From the NCBI RefSeq assembly GCF_000737065.1, contig NZ_AQRC01000010.1, forward strand, positions 86,117-150,116: DNA of 64,000 nucleotides. Direction: 5' to 3'. The first letter of the stretch is position 1. Each line of letters begins with the position of its first letter. Shown one piece after another: positions 53,470 to 63,399 of this stretch. Both the position numbers and the translations under genes were made by a program. Under the pieces are notes generated by a model. The model searched no databases and had not been told where the DNA came from. It was given only the letters and a program-made list of their open reading frames with translations. This DNA comes from Thioclava atlantica. Its GTDB lineage: Bacteria > Pseudomonadota > Alphaproteobacteria > Rhodobacterales > Rhodobacteraceae.

Positions 53470-54795
53470 TTACCAGTTGTCCCGGAACCAGCGGATCGCC
53501 CGGCGCAGGCTGCGCCCGCCCAGTGTTTCGGGAGGCATTTCGAAATCCCACCATTCGTCTTGCGGATGGGCCGCGAAAAGCGCGAGCCCCACCACCGAGG
53601 AGAAGCCCGACCCGGTCGCGGCCTGCGGCAGACCCTGCACCCGCATGGGGCGTCCGAGTCGCACGTTCTGGCCGAGGATTCGCGCCGCCAGCCCGTCAAG
53701 GCCGGGGATCTGGCTCGCGCCGCCGGTGAGCACGATCTGGCGCGAGGGCAGATGCTCGAACCCTGCCCCGTCCAGGATCGCGCGCACATCCTCGAGGATC
53801 TCCTCGACGCGCGGGCGCATGATCCCGATCAGTTCGGCGCGGCTGATCTGGCGGCGGTCCTTTTCCCAGTCACCGGAATCGCCGCCCAGCTCGATCATCT
53901 CGCGGTCATCCATCCCGGTCGCCACGAGGCCGCCATGGAAGGTCTTGATCCGCTCGGCCACCGCCATCGGAACCTGCAGGCCGGCCGCGATGTCGCGGGT
54001 GACGTGATCGCCGCCCAGCCGCACCGCATCGGCATAGATCATGTGCTTCTTCATGAAGATCGACACACCGGTCGCGCCGCCGCCCATGTCGATGCAGGCC
54101 GCGCCCAGCTCCTGCTCGTCCTCGACGAGGCTCGAGATCCCCGAGAGATAGGCCGAGCTCGCGATCCCCGCGAGCTCCAGATCGCAGCGGCGGATGCAGT
54201 AGATCAGGTTCTGGATCGCCGTCTCCTCGACCGTCAGCAGGTGCATGTCGACAGCGAGGCGATGCCCCGCGTGACCGCGCGGGTCCGACAGGCCCGAGCG
54301 GTGATCGAGCGCGAAATTCACCGGCTGGGCATGGAGCACCTCGCGCCCCGTTCCGATCGGCGGCACGTCGCAGGCGGCCAGCACGCGGCCGACATCGGCC
54401 TCGCTCACCTGCTCGCCCTGCACGTCGATCTCGCCCGCGAGGCCGTAGGAGCGCGGCTGTGCGCCCGCGAAACAGGCGATGACGTGATCGACCCGCGTAT
54501 TGGCCATCTTCTGCGCGGCCTGGACGGCAGTGCGGATCGCGCGTTCGGTCTCGGCCATCGCGTCGATCTCGCCGAAGCGCACGCCGCGCGAACGCGTGGT
54601 CGCCGCGCCGATCACCCGCACCGAGGCGTGACCGGCAAGCGAGCCCTCGCCCTCCGTCCCGTTCGGGCTGTCGAAGCGCAGCACGAGGCAGGCGATCTTC
54701 GAGGTGCCGATATCGAGAAGGGCGATCACCCCGCGTTGCATCGCGGCCTTGCGCATGTTGCGCATCGCGCGTTGGGACTCGTAGAGATCGGTCAT
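53470..54795 (-). CDS. ftsA: Cell division protein FtsA
   Basis: A 441-residue actin-like ATPase that tethers FtsZ to the membrane. The phosphate-1 motif is VIALLDIGTSKIACLVLRFD near residue 25; the 1C-domain region has VDHVIACFAGAQPRSYGLAG; AACIDMGGGATGVSIFMKKH is phosphate-2; QIVLTGGASQIPGLDGLAAR is the adenosine motif. The C-terminus is basic and amphipathic (GGRSLRRAIRWFRDNW), as needed for membrane binding. Its ATG overlaps the ftsQ TGA by 4 nt (ATGA). Confidence 0.95.
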   Translation of the reverse strand: MTDLYESQRAMRNMRKAAMQRGVIALLDIGTSKIACLVLRFDSPNGTEGEGSLAGHASVRVIGAATTRSRGVRFGEIDAMAETERAIRTAVQAAQKMANTRVDHVIACFAGAQPRSYGLAGEIDVQGEQVSEADVGRVLAACDVPPIGTGREVLHAQPVNFALDHRSGLSDPRGHAGHRLAVDMHLLTVEETAIQNLIYCIRRCDLELAGIASSAYLSGISSLVEDEQELGAACIDMGGGATGVSIFMKKHMIYADAVRLGGDHVTRDIAAGLQVPMAVAERIKTFHGGLVATGMDDREMIELGGDSGDWEKDRRQISRAELIGIMRPRVEEILEDVRAILDGAGFEHLPSRQIVLTGGASQIPGLDGLAARILGQNVRLGRPMRVQGLPQAATGSGFSSVVGLALFAAHPQDEWWDFEMPPETLGGRSLRRAIRWFRDNW

Positions 54796-55742
54796 CTTGC
54801 AGCCCTCGCCTGAAGAATGTCGGATTGGACCCGCCGGAACTCGGAGAGCGCCTGATCGCTCAGCCGGATCGTCGGGCGGTCCTTGTTGCGGAAATCAATG
54901 ACGGTGAAGTCGCGTGCGAGCAGGTCCTCGGCGGTATTGAGCGCGAGGATGCGGTCGAGCGCCGCGACGGGATCCTTTTCGGGCAGCATGAGGCGCTGAC
55001 CGTGATCGAGCACCATGTCCCAGCGGCGCTCGCCGATCCGCTCGAGCCCGATCAGACGTGCCCGGATCGGGCCGGCATCCGCGAGGATCTGGAGCGCCTC
55101 GGAGACCGCCTTGTCGGCCCCCTCCCCCGAAACCACGGCCAGATCGGGCCGCGCCTCGCGGGTCAGCAGCGTCGCCACCCGGTGCCCGGTCTCGTCGAGC
55201 ATCTCGAGCCCGCCCGGCTTGCGCCAGAGCAGCGCGGGCACGCGCTCGGTCACATCCGCCTCGAGTACCCCGCCCGGGCGGATCACCAGACTCACATCGG
55301 CCACCGCATCGAGGCGACGGATCGTGTCGCGATAGCCCTGAAGGTCGATATCGAAGCTCGAGGCCGGGAGCTGCACGGGGATCATCGCGCGCACCGCATG
55401 CGCGACCTCGGGGCTCGCGCCTTCGATCTTGAGCAGCTTGACCATGAATTCGGGGCGATGCTCGATCGCGCTCTTGATCTCCTCGACCTTGGCGATGAGC
55501 GCCGCCCGCCGCCCCTGATCGCCCAGCCAGATCGCGACGCCGAGCACGACGACGAAGACCGGAAGGCCGATCCGCGCGAAGGCGCGCACCGAGGGGGTGA
55601 GCCAGAGGCGCTGGAGCCGGAACGACAGCCGCGACGGGGCGGGATCGCGGCGCTGCGCCCGTCCGCGCTGATAGACGTGACCGCCGGGGCTCCCCCTGTG
55701 GCCCGAGGCTTCGCGCGGCGCAGGCGGGCCTACCGGTCGCAT
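54792..55742 (-). CDS. ftsQ: Cell division protein FtsQ
   Basis: A 316-residue bitopic membrane protein. An N-terminal arginine/proline-rich cytoplasmic tail of about 65 residues precedes one membrane helix (FARIGLPVFVVVLGVAIWLG). The POTRA domain follows (RPEFMVKLLKIEGASPEVAH, AVRAMIPVQLPASSFDIDLQ), then the FtsQ domain (VADVSLVIRPGGVLEADVTE, RVPALLWRKPG). FtsQ recruits FtsL/FtsB. The frame extends to 55793, but the ATG at 55742 has GGAGG at 7-nt spacing. It overlaps the end of ddl by 13 bp. Confidence 0.92.
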   Translation of the reverse strand: MRPVGPPAPREASGHRGSPGGHVYQRGRAQRRDPAPSRLSFRLQRLWLTPSVRAFARIGLPVFVVVLGVAIWLGDQGRRAALIAKVEEIKSAIEHRPEFMVKLLKIEGASPEVAHAVRAMIPVQLPASSFDIDLQGYRDTIRRLDAVADVSLVIRPGGVLEADVTERVPALLWRKPGGLEMLDETGHRVATLLTREARPDLAVVSGEGADKAVSEALQILADAGPIRARLIGLERIGERRWDMVLDHGQRLMLPEKDPVAALDRILALNTAEDLLARDFTVIDFRNKDRPTIRLSDQALSEFRRVQSDILQARAAR

Positions 55743-56653
55743 GAGGCATCCTCCACCAGCCAGGCGCAGAGCGCGGGGAAGTCGTGCCCGCAATGCGCCG
55801 CCTGCTCCGGCGAGAGCGAGGTCGGCGTCATCCCGGGCTGGGTATTGGTCTCGAGCAGCACGAGCCCCTCAAGGCCCCGCCCCTCGTCCCAGCGGAAATC
55901 GGTGCGCGACAGCCCGCGGCAGCCGAGCACCCGATGGGCACGCAGCGCATAGTCGAGGCAGACCTCGGTGATCTCGGAAGGGATCTCTGCGGGCACGACA
56001 TGGCGCGAACCGCCGGGACGGTATTTCGCGTCGTAATCGTACCAGCCCTCGGTGATGATCTCGGTCACGCAAAGCGCCTGATCGCCCATCACCGAGACCG
56101 TCATTTCGCGGCCCGGCGCATAGGTCTCCACCATCACCTCGTCCGGCATCTGCTCGGAGAGATTCGGCGGGCTGTTTGCACCGTCCATCACCAGATAGAC
56201 GCCGACCGAGGAGCCCTCGTTATTCGGCTTGACGACGTAGGGTGCGGGCAGGACATGGCGCGCCATGACCTCGTCCTTGGAGGCGATCACCGATTGCAGG
56301 ACCGGCAGCCCGGCCGCGGCAAAGGCCTGCTTGGCACGGGCCTTGTCCATCGCCAGCGCCGAGGCCAGAACTCCGGAATGGGTATAGGGAATGCGCAGCC
56401 ATTCGAGCAGGCCCTGAACGCAGCCATCCTCGCCCCAGCGGCCATGCAGTGCATTGAAGACGCAAGCGGGCTTGGCGTCGGCCAGACGCTCCACGAGGTC
56501 CGCCCCCGCGTCGATCTCGATCACATCAAAACCCGCCGTGCGCAGCGCCTTGGCGCATTCGCGCCCGCTGGAGAGGGAGACCTCCCGTTCCGCGGAAGGG
56601 CCGCCCATCAGAACCGCTACACGGTGGGATGCCCTGCTCGACATACCCGCCAC
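55730..56653 (-). CDS. ddl: D-alanine--D-alanine ligase
   Basis: A 307-residue ATP-grasp enzyme producing D-Ala-D-Ala for MurF. Motifs: RVAVLMGGPSAEREVSLSSG, VFNALHGRWGEDGCVQGLLE, YTHSGVLASALAMDKARAKQ, PYVVKPNNEGSSVGVYLV and VLLETNTQPGMTPTSLSPEQ, the last with Mg-binding residues. The start is a GTG at 56653 with GAGG at 5-nt spacing; an ATG three codons downstream (56644) is the alternative. It lies 63 bp downstream of murB. Confidence 0.95.
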   Translation of the reverse strand: MAGMSSRASHRVAVLMGGPSAEREVSLSSGRECAKALRTAGFDVIEIDAGADLVERLADAKPACVFNALHGRWGEDGCVQGLLEWLRIPYTHSGVLASALAMDKARAKQAFAAAGLPVLQSVIASKDEVMARHVLPAPYVVKPNNEGSSVGVYLVMDGANSPPNLSEQMPDEVMVETYAPGREMTVSVMGDQALCVTEIITEGWYDYDAKYRPGGSRHVVPAEIPSEITEVCLDYALRAHRVLGCRGLSRTDFRWDEGRGLEGLVLLETNTQPGMTPTSLSPEQAAHCGHDFPALCAWLVEDASCDR

Positions 56654-56716
56654 TCTCGCCTCATGCGGGGGTGTTCCCCCGTCTGGTCTTAGAATTTGCG
56701 CCGTGGTTGCGGGATC

Positions 56717-57649
56717 TTACGCCCCGAATTCGCCTACGCGCATGATTTCCCACTGTAGCGATATTCCGCTCGATTGCACAACCTTTTTGCGAACCTCTTC
56801 ACCGAGATTTTCGAGATCCGCGGCGGTCGCGTCACCGGCATTGATCAGGAAGTTGCTGTGCTTTTCCGACATCTGCGCTCCGCCGATGCGCGCGCCGCGC
56901 ATTCCGGCATCGTCGATCAGCTTCCAGGCCTTGAGATCATGCACGTCATCTTCGCGCCCCGTCGAGGAAAACCCGGCCGGATTGCGGAAGGTGGAGCCGG
57001 CCGTACGGTCCTTGGTGGGCTGCGTGGCGTCGCGCTTGGCGAGCTGGTCTGCCATCTGCGCTTCGAGCGCCTCGGGATCGCCCGCTTCGGCGCGGAAGGT
57101 CGCGCCGGTGAGCACCCAGCCTTCGGGCAGATCGCTCTGGCGATAGGCGAAGTTCAGATCCGCGGGCGTGAGGGTTACCTTTTCGCCCGCCCGCGTGATG
57201 GCCCGCGCCTCGATCAGGTGATCGGCGACATAGGTGCCATAACACCCGGCATTCATCCGCACCGCCCCGCCGATCGCACCGGGAATGGTGCGCAGGAAGG
57301 TCAGATCGCGCCCCGCCTGGGCGGCCTTGCGCGCGACATGGGCATCGAGCGCGGCGCTCCCGGCGATCACCGTGTCGCCTTCGATTTCGATCCCGTTGAA
57401 GCCGCGCCCGAGACGGACCACCACCGCGCGGATGCCACCGTCGCGCACGATCAGGTTCGACCCCACCCCCATCGGGAAGACCGCGATCTCCTCCGGCAAA
57501 CCTTTCAGGAAGGCGGCGAGGTCGTCCTCGTCGGCAGGCTGGAAGAACCAGTCGGCGGGCCCACCCACGCGCAGCCAGGTCAGCTCCGCCAGAGGCCGGT
57601 TGGATGTCAAAACGCCGCGCGGCGTGTAGGTGGAGGGATTGTCGGTCAT
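56717..57649 (-). CDS. murB: UDP-N-acetylenolpyruvoylglucosamine reductase
   Basis: A 310-residue FAD enzyme reducing the enolpyruvyl group to form UDP-MurNAc. Family sequence: [20 protein letters not shown] (FAD-binding start), [60 protein letters not shown] and [14 protein letters not shown]. The layout is type II MurB, without the extra C-terminal loop of E. coli MurB. AGAGG precedes its ATG. Co-directional with the DUF2484 gene 49 bp upstream. Confidence 0.95.
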   Translation of the reverse strand: MTDNPSTYTPRGVLTSNRPLAELTWLRVGGPADWFFQPADEDDLAAFLKGLPEEIAVFPMGVGSNLIVRDGGIRAVVVRLGRGFNGIEIEGDTVIAGSAALDAHVARKAAQAGRDLTFLRTIPGAIGGAVRMNAGCYGTYVADHLIEARAITRAGEKVTLTPADLNFAYRQSDLPEGWVLTGATFRAEAGDPEALEAQMADQLAKRDATQPTKDRTAGSTFRNPAGFSSTGREDDVHDLKAWKLIDDAGMRGARIGGAQMSEKHSNFLINAGDATAADLENLGEEVRKKVVQSSGISLQWEIMRVGEFGA

Positions 57650-57698
57650 GTCGCCTCTCGTAGCGGCGCGTCAGGGCAGGAGCAAGCGGCTTGCGTGC

Positions 57699-57953
57699 TC
57701 ATTCAGCGGGTTTGCGCCCCCGCCCGCGCAGGCCCCGGAAGAGAAAGATCACCGGCCAGCGCAGTACGGAGATGCCCCCGGCCAGCACCAGAAGCCCGAC
57801 GATCGGCCCGTTCTCATAGGTGACCCAGCCCAGAAGCGGCACCCCGAGCACGATCAGGACCCGCGCGGCGGGCCAGTGCCATCGCGACGGACCGATCGCG
57901 ATCAGGGTGGCGAGAAGAGCCCAGAGGCAGGCGAAGATCAGCGACAGGGTCAT
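57699..57953 (-). CDS. DUF2484 family small membrane protein
   Basis: An 84-residue protein, MTLSLIFACLWALLATLIAI..., with two or three hydrophobic segments (LSLIFACLWALLATLIA; RVLIVLGVPLLGWVTY; PIVGLLVLAGGISVL) and a basic tail RGLRGRGRKPAE. It matches DUF2484, found in Rhodobacterales beside murB. GGAGGG lies 5 nt before the ATG, and that ATG overlaps the TGA of the permease gene (ATGA). The longer open frame to 58364 is an overlap with the permease. Function is unknown; the location suggests a wall-precursor or division role. Confidence 0.8.
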   Translation of the reverse strand: MTLSLIFACLWALLATLIAIGPSRWHWPAARVLIVLGVPLLGWVTYENGPIVGLLVLAGGISVLRWPVIFLFRGLRGRGRKPAE

Positions 57954-59140
57954 GCAAGCCCTCCAAGGGCGGCGATCAATGCGGCACCCGCGACCGTCGC
58001 GCCGATCACCGGCACGGCCATGGGTACGCGGAATGGCGCGAAATCGCTGCGGGTCTTGAGCGCAACGAGCGAAAGATTGACGAGAAGGAAGACACCGAGC
58101 AGCACCATCGCACTCGCCCCGGCGAGCCGCTCGACCGGCGCGTTCAGCGCCAGCGCGATCATCGCCCCGCCGGTCATCGAGGTGGCGAGCACCGGGGTGC
58201 CGAAGCGCGGATGGGCATGGTGAAACACGCTCAGCGCCTGCGTGCGGCGTCCGAGCCCGTAAAGCACGCGTGCTGCCATCACCACCTGGGCAAGCACCCC
58301 GTTCAGCGCCGCGGCGACGGCGATCGCCGCGAGAAGCTGGGGCTTGTGCCCCGCCGCCTGCCACACGAGGGCGAGCGGCTGTTCGGACTGCCCCAGCTGC
58401 TCAAGCGGCACGGCGCGTACCGCCGCCCAAGAGACGCCGAGATAGAGGACGGTGGTGATCGCGAGCGCGGCGAGGATCGCGCGCGGCATGTCACGGATCG
58501 GGTCGCGCATCTCCTCGGCCATGTTCACCATGTCCTCGAAACCGATGAAGGCGAAGAAGGCGAGCGAGGCGGCGGCGGCGATGCCCGGCCAGTGGGGCGC
58601 GGGGAGCGTCGCTAGATCGACGCTCGGCGGGGCCGAGAACCCGGCCCAGATCACCAGCCCGAGCCCCACCACCTCGACCAGCGTCAGCACCGTGGCGAGC
58701 CCGACCGATTCGAGCACCCCGAGACAGGCCACGCCCACGAGCAGAACCCCGAACCCCACCATCACCGCCTCTTGCGGCAACGGCAGCAAGAGCGCGAGAT
58801 AGCCGGCGCCGCCGCGCAAGACAGCCGCGGCCGAGACGGTGCCCGCGACCACGATCGCGAGACCCACCGCGATGGCGAGCGCATGGCTGCGCAACCCGTC
58901 CTCGATATAGGCAGCCTCCCCCGCCGCTTCGGGAATGCGCGAGGACAGCTCGGCATAGGAGAGCGCGGATGGGGCCGCGATGACGCCGGCAAGCACGAAG
59001 GCCAGCGGCGCCCAGATCCCGGCCTGCGCCGCCACGGCGCCCACGAGGACATAGATCCCCGCGCCAACCATGACCCCGACACCATAGCCGGTCAGGAGCC
59101 CCATCCCGAGGCGTCGCTTGAGGGGAGGATCGCTGCGCAT
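57950..59140 (-). CDS. APC-superfamily amino acid permease
   Basis: A 396-residue inner-membrane protein with 11-12 hydrophobic segments. The first helix MGLLTGYGVGVMVGAGIYVL contains the substrate-binding Gly-rich motif (VGAGIYVLVG) of the amino acid-polyamine-cation family; SYAELSSRIPEAAGEAAYIE and FFAFIGFEDMVNMAEEMRDP are conserved blocks of the cationic/neutral amino acid group. It sits between murC and the DUF2484/murB pair, 93 bp after murC, with AAGG at 6-nt spacing. A permease is unusual inside a dcw cluster; uptake of a wall amino acid is one reading. Confidence 0.85.
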   Translation of the reverse strand: MRSDPPLKRRLGMGLLTGYGVGVMVGAGIYVLVGAVAAQAGIWAPLAFVLAGVIAAPSALSYAELSSRIPEAAGEAAYIEDGLRSHALAIAVGLAIVVAGTVSAAAVLRGGAGYLALLLPLPQEAVMVGFGVLLVGVACLGVLESVGLATVLTLVEVVGLGLVIWAGFSAPPSVDLATLPAPHWPGIAAAASLAFFAFIGFEDMVNMAEEMRDPIRDMPRAILAALAITTVLYLGVSWAAVRAVPLEQLGQSEQPLALVWQAAGHKPQLLAAIAVAAALNGVLAQVVMAARVLYGLGRRTQALSVFHHAHPRFGTPVLATSMTGGAMIALALNAPVERLAGASAMVLLGVFLLVNLSLVALKTRSDFAPFRVPMAVPVIGATVAGAALIAALGGLA

Positions 59141-59233
59141 TTCTCGCCTTACCAGCCAAAGCCAACGGCGTGGCAGCGCCGCAATTCGATCGTCGTTCCA
59201 GCAGGTCCGGCGGTTTGCCGCACCCGCCCCCGC

Positions 59234-60643
59234 TCAGCCCCCCAGCTTCGCGGGTAGATTGTTCGCCCAGGCCGAGATCGTGCCCGCGCCGAGGCAGACC
59301 ACGATATCGCCGGGCCGCGCCTGTTCCCTGACCAGCCGCGCGAGATCATCCTCCGACAAGATGGCACGGGCATGACGATGGCCATGCGCGATGAGACCGG
59401 CCACCAGATCGTCACGGGTCGCGCCCGCGATCGGCTCTTCGCCCGCGGCATAGACCTCGGCGATCGCCACGACATCGGCCTCGTTAAAACAGGTGCAGAA
59501 ATCGTCGAACAGAGAATGCAGGCGCGAATAGCGATGCGGCTGGTGCACCGCGATCACCCGCGCTCCCGGCGCCACCGCCTGACGGGCCGCCTTGAGCACG
59601 GCGGCGATCTCGACCGGGTGATGGCCGTAATCGTCGATGATCGTGACGCCGCCGAGCACCTCGCCCACCTTGGTGAAGCGCCGGTTCACGCCGCCGAAAT
59701 TGGCCAGCGCGTCGCGGATCTCCTCGCGCTTCATGCCCAGGTGACGCGCCACCGCCACCGCCGCCAGCGCGTTCGAAACGTTGTGGTCGCCCGGCATCGG
59801 GAGCGTACAGCCCTCGATCACGGGTTTGTCTTCCTCGCCCTGCAGCGCGATGTCGAAATGCGCGACGCCCCGCTCGTAGCGCAGCCCCACCGCACGAATG
59901 TCGGCCTGCGCGTTGAAGCCGAAGGTCACGACACGGCGGTCATTGAGCTTGCCCACGAGCGTCTGCACCTCGGGGTGATCGGTGCAGCAGACCGCAAGCC
60001 CGTAGAAGGGAATGTTCGAGACGAAATCGTAGAACCCCTTGCGCAACGCGTCGAAGGAGCCCCAATGCTCCAGATGCTCGGGGTCGATATTGGTCACGAT
60101 CGCGATCGTCGCGGGCAGACGGTTGAACGAACCGTCGCTCTCGTCGGCCTCGACCACCATCCATTCGCCCGCGCCCGCGCGCGCATTCGAGCCATAGGCG
60201 TGGATGATGCCGCCATTGATCACGGTCGGATCGAAATTGCCCTTGTCCAGAAGCGTCGCGACCATCGTGGTGGTGGTCGTCTTACCGTGCGTGCCCGCGA
60301 CCGCGATGTTCGACTTCAACCGCATCAGTTCGGCCAGCATCTCGGCCCGGCGCACGACGGGAAGGCCGCGGCGGCGCGCCTCTTCAAGCTCCGGATTGCC
60401 CGGCTTGATCGCGGTCGAGATCACCACCACGCCCGCATCGCCGATATTCTCGGCGCGCTGACCTTCGAAGATCGTGGCCCCGAGGCTCGCCAGACGGTCG
60501 GTGATCTTCGAGGCTTTCGCATCCGAGCCCTGCACGGTGAAGCCTTGCGTCATCAGCACCTCGGCGATGCCCGACATGCCGATCCCGCCGATGCCGACGA
60601 AATGGATGGGGCCGAGTTCTCCGGGCAGTTTTGTGGCGTTCAT
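59234..60643 (-). CDS. murC: UDP-N-acetylmuramate--L-alanine ligase
   Basis: A 469-residue Mur ligase adding the first stem residue, L-Ala. [20 protein letters not shown] is the N-terminal nucleotide motif; [20 protein letters not shown] is the P-loop; [20 protein letters not shown] and [20 protein letters not shown] are MurC-specific; [14 protein letters not shown] and [20 protein letters not shown] follow. Its ATG overlaps the murG TGA by 4 nt (ATGA). Confidence 0.96.
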   Translation of the reverse strand: MNATKLPGELGPIHFVGIGGIGMSGIAEVLMTQGFTVQGSDAKASKITDRLASLGATIFEGQRAENIGDAGVVVISTAIKPGNPELEEARRRGLPVVRRAEMLAELMRLKSNIAVAGTHGKTTTTTMVATLLDKGNFDPTVINGGIIHAYGSNARAGAGEWMVVEADESDGSFNRLPATIAIVTNIDPEHLEHWGSFDALRKGFYDFVSNIPFYGLAVCCTDHPEVQTLVGKLNDRRVVTFGFNAQADIRAVGLRYERGVAHFDIALQGEEDKPVIEGCTLPMPGDHNVSNALAAVAVARHLGMKREEIRDALANFGGVNRRFTKVGEVLGGVTIIDDYGHHPVEIAAVLKAARQAVAPGARVIAVHQPHRYSRLHSLFDDFCTCFNEADVVAIAEVYAAGEEPIAGATRDDLVAGLIAHGHRHARAILSEDDLARLVREQARPGDIVVCLGAGTISAWANNLPAKLGG

Positions 60644-61743
60644 GTAATCGGTCCTGCTAGGTCTTCGACGAGGGCGACAAGACGCTCGGTCGCGTCAGGC
60701 ACCCCGTAGGAAAGGGCGGCGCGCGACATCTGCAACGCACCTTCGGGATTGTCCAGAACGAGCGCGATCTGGTCGCGCAGGCTCTCGGGGGTCAGTTGTT
60801 TCTCGGGGATCACGATCGCCCCGCCCGCCTTGGCCAGCCCGCGCGCATTGGCGCTCTGATGGTCGCCCGCGGCCGCGGCATAGGGGATCAGGATCGCGGG
60901 GCGTCCGATGATCGAGATATCGGCGACCGAAGAGGCGCCGGCGCGCGAGATCACGAGCTGGCACTCGGAAAGCCGGCGCGGCACATCCTTGAAGAAGGGC
61001 TCGACCTCGGCGGCGATGCCTGCGGCCTCATAGGCGGCCACGACGCGCTCGAGATCCTCAGGCCGTGCCTGATGCGCGACGCGCAGATTGGCGCGGGCAG
61101 CTTCGGGCAGGCTCGCAAGCGCCGCGGGCACGGTGTCCGAGAGCACCCGCGCGCCCTGGCTGCCGCCGATCACCAGCACCGACATCGGGTAGTCGCCGGG
61201 CGGGATGTAGCCCGCGCCCGCGCGTTCGAGCACAGCCGAGCGCACCGGGTTGCCGACATGCTGCGCCTGCACGCCCTCGGGCACGTCGGTCGGCCAGGTG
61301 CCGCAGGCGAAACGGTCCACCCGCTTGGCGAAGACGCGGTTCACCTTACCCATGACGCCATTCTGTTCGTGGATCGCGCGCGGGATGCGCAGAACGAGCG
61401 CCGAGGACAGGGCCGGTATGGTGGGATACCCGCCGAAGCCGACGACCACGGCGGGCCGATCCGAGAGGTTGCGCATGATCGCCGAGAAGATGCCGCCGAG
61501 AATGCGGAACGGGACGAGCAACTTGCCGAGCGCTCCGCCCCGCGCGAAGGTCGCCGAGGCGACCTGCTCGACCTTGACCACATGGGGAAAGCCGCCCGCA
61601 TAGCGCGCGCCGCGTGCATCGGTCGAGAGCTTCACCCGCCAGCCCCGGCGCACCATCGCCTCGGCGAGCGCCTGGGCTGGGAACATGTGCCCGCCGGTGC
61701 CGCCCGCGGCGATCAGCAGCAGCGGGGTGTTGTCCTTGGCCAT
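60640..61743 (-). CDS. murG: Undecaprenyldiphospho-muramoylpentapeptide beta-N-acetylglucosaminyltransferase
   Basis: A 367-residue glycosyltransferase that converts lipid I to lipid II on the cytoplasmic membrane face. The donor loop [20 protein letters not shown] is at the N-terminus, then [20 protein letters not shown] and [20 protein letters not shown]; the C-domain has [20 protein letters not shown] and [28 protein letters not shown] lies 3-4 nt before the ATG, a strong ribosome site, 16 bp after the ftsW stop. Confidence 0.96.
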   Translation of the reverse strand: MAKDNTPLLLIAAGGTGGHMFPAQALAEAMVRRGWRVKLSTDARGARYAGGFPHVVKVEQVASATFARGGALGKLLVPFRILGGIFSAIMRNLSDRPAVVVGFGGYPTIPALSSALVLRIPRAIHEQNGVMGKVNRVFAKRVDRFACGTWPTDVPEGVQAQHVGNPVRSAVLERAGAGYIPPGDYPMSVLVIGGSQGARVLSDTVPAALASLPEAARANLRVAHQARPEDLERVVAAYEAAGIAAEVEPFFKDVPRRLSECQLVISRAGASSVADISIIGRPAILIPYAAAAGDHQSANARGLAKAGGAIVIPEKQLTPESLRDQIALVLDNPEGALQMSRAALSYGVPDATERLVALVEDLAGPIT

Positions 61744-61759
61744 CTCGCCCTCCTCAGGG

Positions 61760-62926
61760 TTAGCGGCCGCGCCGGGCGAGGATATCGGAAATCTGCCCCT
61801 GCGGCCGGGTGCGAGTCAGAGCGAGCAACATACCCACCGCGATCCCCGAAGCAATGACCGAAGACCCACCGTAGCTCACGAACGGCAAAGTCATGCCTTT
61901 CGCGGGCAGGAGCCGGACCGCAACCCCCATATTGATGATCGCCTGCACGCCGAAGGCACAGGCCAGGCCTGCCCCCGCCAGACGGGTGAAGGGATCGCGC
62001 TCGCGCATCAGGCGCAAGAGCGAGCGGATCACCACCGTCGCGTAGAGCGCGATGATGCACAGCACGAGAATGAGACCGTATTCCTCCGCAGCGACCGCGA
62101 TGATGAAATCGGTATGCGCATCGGGCAGCGACCACTTCACCGAGCCCTGCCCCACGCCGACGCCGAAGAAGCCGCCCTCCTGGATCGCGTTGGTCGCGTA
62201 GCCGATCTGCGTGCGCGGGTCGACATCGGTGGAGAGGAACCCGTTGATCCGGCGCGCGAAATGCTCCGAGAAATTATAGGCGAAAAAGCCCCCGGCGACG
62301 GTGAGCGCACCGATGGCCGAGAGAAGCGCGATCGGCGCCCCGGCCACGAAATACATCACCGACCAGGCGAAGAGGACGAGCGAGGCCTGGCCGAAATCGG
62401 GCTGCAGCGCCAGCGCGACGACGATGATGACCGCCAGCAGGAAGGAATAGAGCCGCCCCGGCGGCCCGCCCACCTCGTCGGCGGCGGCCATGAACCAGGC
62501 CGAGATGATGACGAAGCCGGGCTTGAGAAATTCCGAGGGCTGGATCGAGGCGACCCCGAAGGAGTACCAGCGCACCGCTCCCTTGCCGAAATCGGTCCCG
62601 AGCACCGGCAGCAGCATCACCGCGACGAAGGCGAGCGCGAAGCCCGCCACGCCGAGCCGCCGGATCTGCCGCGGGTCGAGCATCGAGATCGCCAGCATCA
62701 CCCCGAGCGAAAGCGCCCCGAACACCGCCTGACGCTTCACATAATAGAAGGGTTCGAGCCCGTTGCGCTCGGCCAGCGGCACCGAAGCCGCGAGCCCCAG
62801 CAACATCCCGAGACCGAACAGGATCAGGATCGAGCCGAGCGCCCATTTGTCGATGGTGCGCCACCATTTCGGGAGGACGGGTTCACCGGCCCGCACGGGG
62901 ACGGTGCCGAATGCCATTTCTGTCAT
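61760..62926 (-). CDS. ftsW: Peptidoglycan polymerase FtsW (SEDS)
   Basis: A 388-residue SEDS-family glycosyltransferase with about ten membrane helices that polymerises septal glycan with FtsI. Conserved features: [40 protein letters not shown], the catalytic-loop region [34 protein letters not shown] and [18 protein letters not shown], then the C-terminal [20 protein letters not shown]. The open frame reaches 63112, but this is non-coding leader; the ATG at 62926 with TAGG at 4-nt spacing is preferred. In relatives it follows murD; here it heads its own cluster. Confidence 0.94.
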   Translation of the reverse strand: MTEMAFGTVPVRAGEPVLPKWWRTIDKWALGSILILFGLGMLLGLAASVPLAERNGLEPFYYVKRQAVFGALSLGVMLAISMLDPRQIRRLGVAGFALAFVAVMLLPVLGTDFGKGAVRWYSFGVASIQPSEFLKPGFVIISAWFMAAADEVGGPPGRLYSFLLAVIIVVALALQPDFGQASLVLFAWSVMYFVAGAPIALLSAIGALTVAGGFFAYNFSEHFARRINGFLSTDVDPRTQIGYATNAIQEGGFFGVGVGQGSVKWSLPDAHTDFIIAVAAEEYGLILVLCIIALYATVVIRSLLRLMRERDPFTRLAGAGLACAFGVQAIINMGVAVRLLPAKGMTLPFVSYGGSSVIASGIAVGMLLALTRTRPQGQISDILARRGR

Positions 62927-63004
62927 GGGGCCTACTGCCGTTACTGCCTCAAATCGCCCGTTTTCCGGGTCTGACAAAAAGAGTAGCCCAATTCCATCTC
63001 GCTG

Positions 63005-63033
63005 ACTAGGAAAAAGCCCGCCGCCCCGTTCAA
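63005..63033 (-). promoter_or_regulatory. Candidate promoter of the ftsW-led cluster
   Basis: On the minus strand TTGAAC (63028-63033), a 17-bp spacer and CCTAGT (63005-63010) lie about 80 bp upstream of ftsW and 40 bp below a strong terminator. The -35 matches consensus in four of six positions, the -10 in three. A promoter is required here because the terminator and transposon debris cut off anything upstream. Confidence 0.35.
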
Positions 63034-63076
63034 CGAAAAGTTGGTCACGCCGCAGCCCCTCAACCGGGGCGCGATC

Positions 63077-63109
63077 AAAAAAAGACCACCGGGAGGCCCC
63101 CGGTGGTCT
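63077..63109 (-). terminator. Strong intrinsic terminator upstream of ftsW
   Basis: An 11-bp perfect stem (63083-63093 with 63099-63109; 5-nt loop) is followed on the minus strand by seven T (63077-63083). It ends a minus-strand transcript coming from the accessory region at the right edge and insulates ftsW. Confidence 0.85.
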
Positions 63110-63145
63110 CATGATCCGCTCCAGCCCGTCAGCGAGCCGCGAGGC

Positions 63146-63289
63146 TCAAGCGCGATGCAGCCAGAGAAACCAAAAGAGTGCCCAAGAATTCACCGCGCCG
63201 ATTCGAGGTCGCAATATTTCCATTAACTTACATACACTTACGAAGCCGACAAGCCACGCTAGAAACCATATCCATACGCGGAAAACCAT
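63146..63289 (-). CDS. Possible small membrane protein
   Basis: A 47-codon frame beginning MVFRVWIWFLAWLVGFVSVC with one or two hydrophobic segments, ending ALFWFLWLHRA, 37 bp before a strong terminator. The same frame is open from an ATG at 63376, inside the preceding terminator stem, so 63289 is the more sensible start. No ribosome site is visible and the local composition is A/T-richer than the window. It may be a real accessory gene or chance. Confidence 0.25.
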   Translation of the reverse strand: MVFRVWIWFLAWLVGFVSVCKLMEILRPRIGAVNSWALFWFLWLHRA

Positions 63290-63344
63290 AAAGCTGCGCG
63301 GGGAAACCCAACTTTCAAGCAGCCCTTTTGTAGAAGGTCCGGAC

Positions 63345-63371
63345 AAAAGAAAACCCGCGCCGAGGCGCGGG
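63345..63371 (-). terminator. Terminator after the TniB-like fragment
   Basis: CCCGCGCC pairs with GGCGCGGG (63354-63361 with 63364-63371) and is followed on the minus strand by TTTTCTTTTG. It is 29 bp past the stop of the TniB-like fragment. Confidence 0.75.
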
Positions 63372-63399
63372 TTCATGCGAGATGAAGTGGTGGTGAGTG

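Noticed and set aside
57699..58364. A 221-codon extended frame for the DUF2484 gene
   Set aside because: The N-terminal two thirds overlap the permease gene and have no homology; the 84-residue form has its own GGAGGG site.
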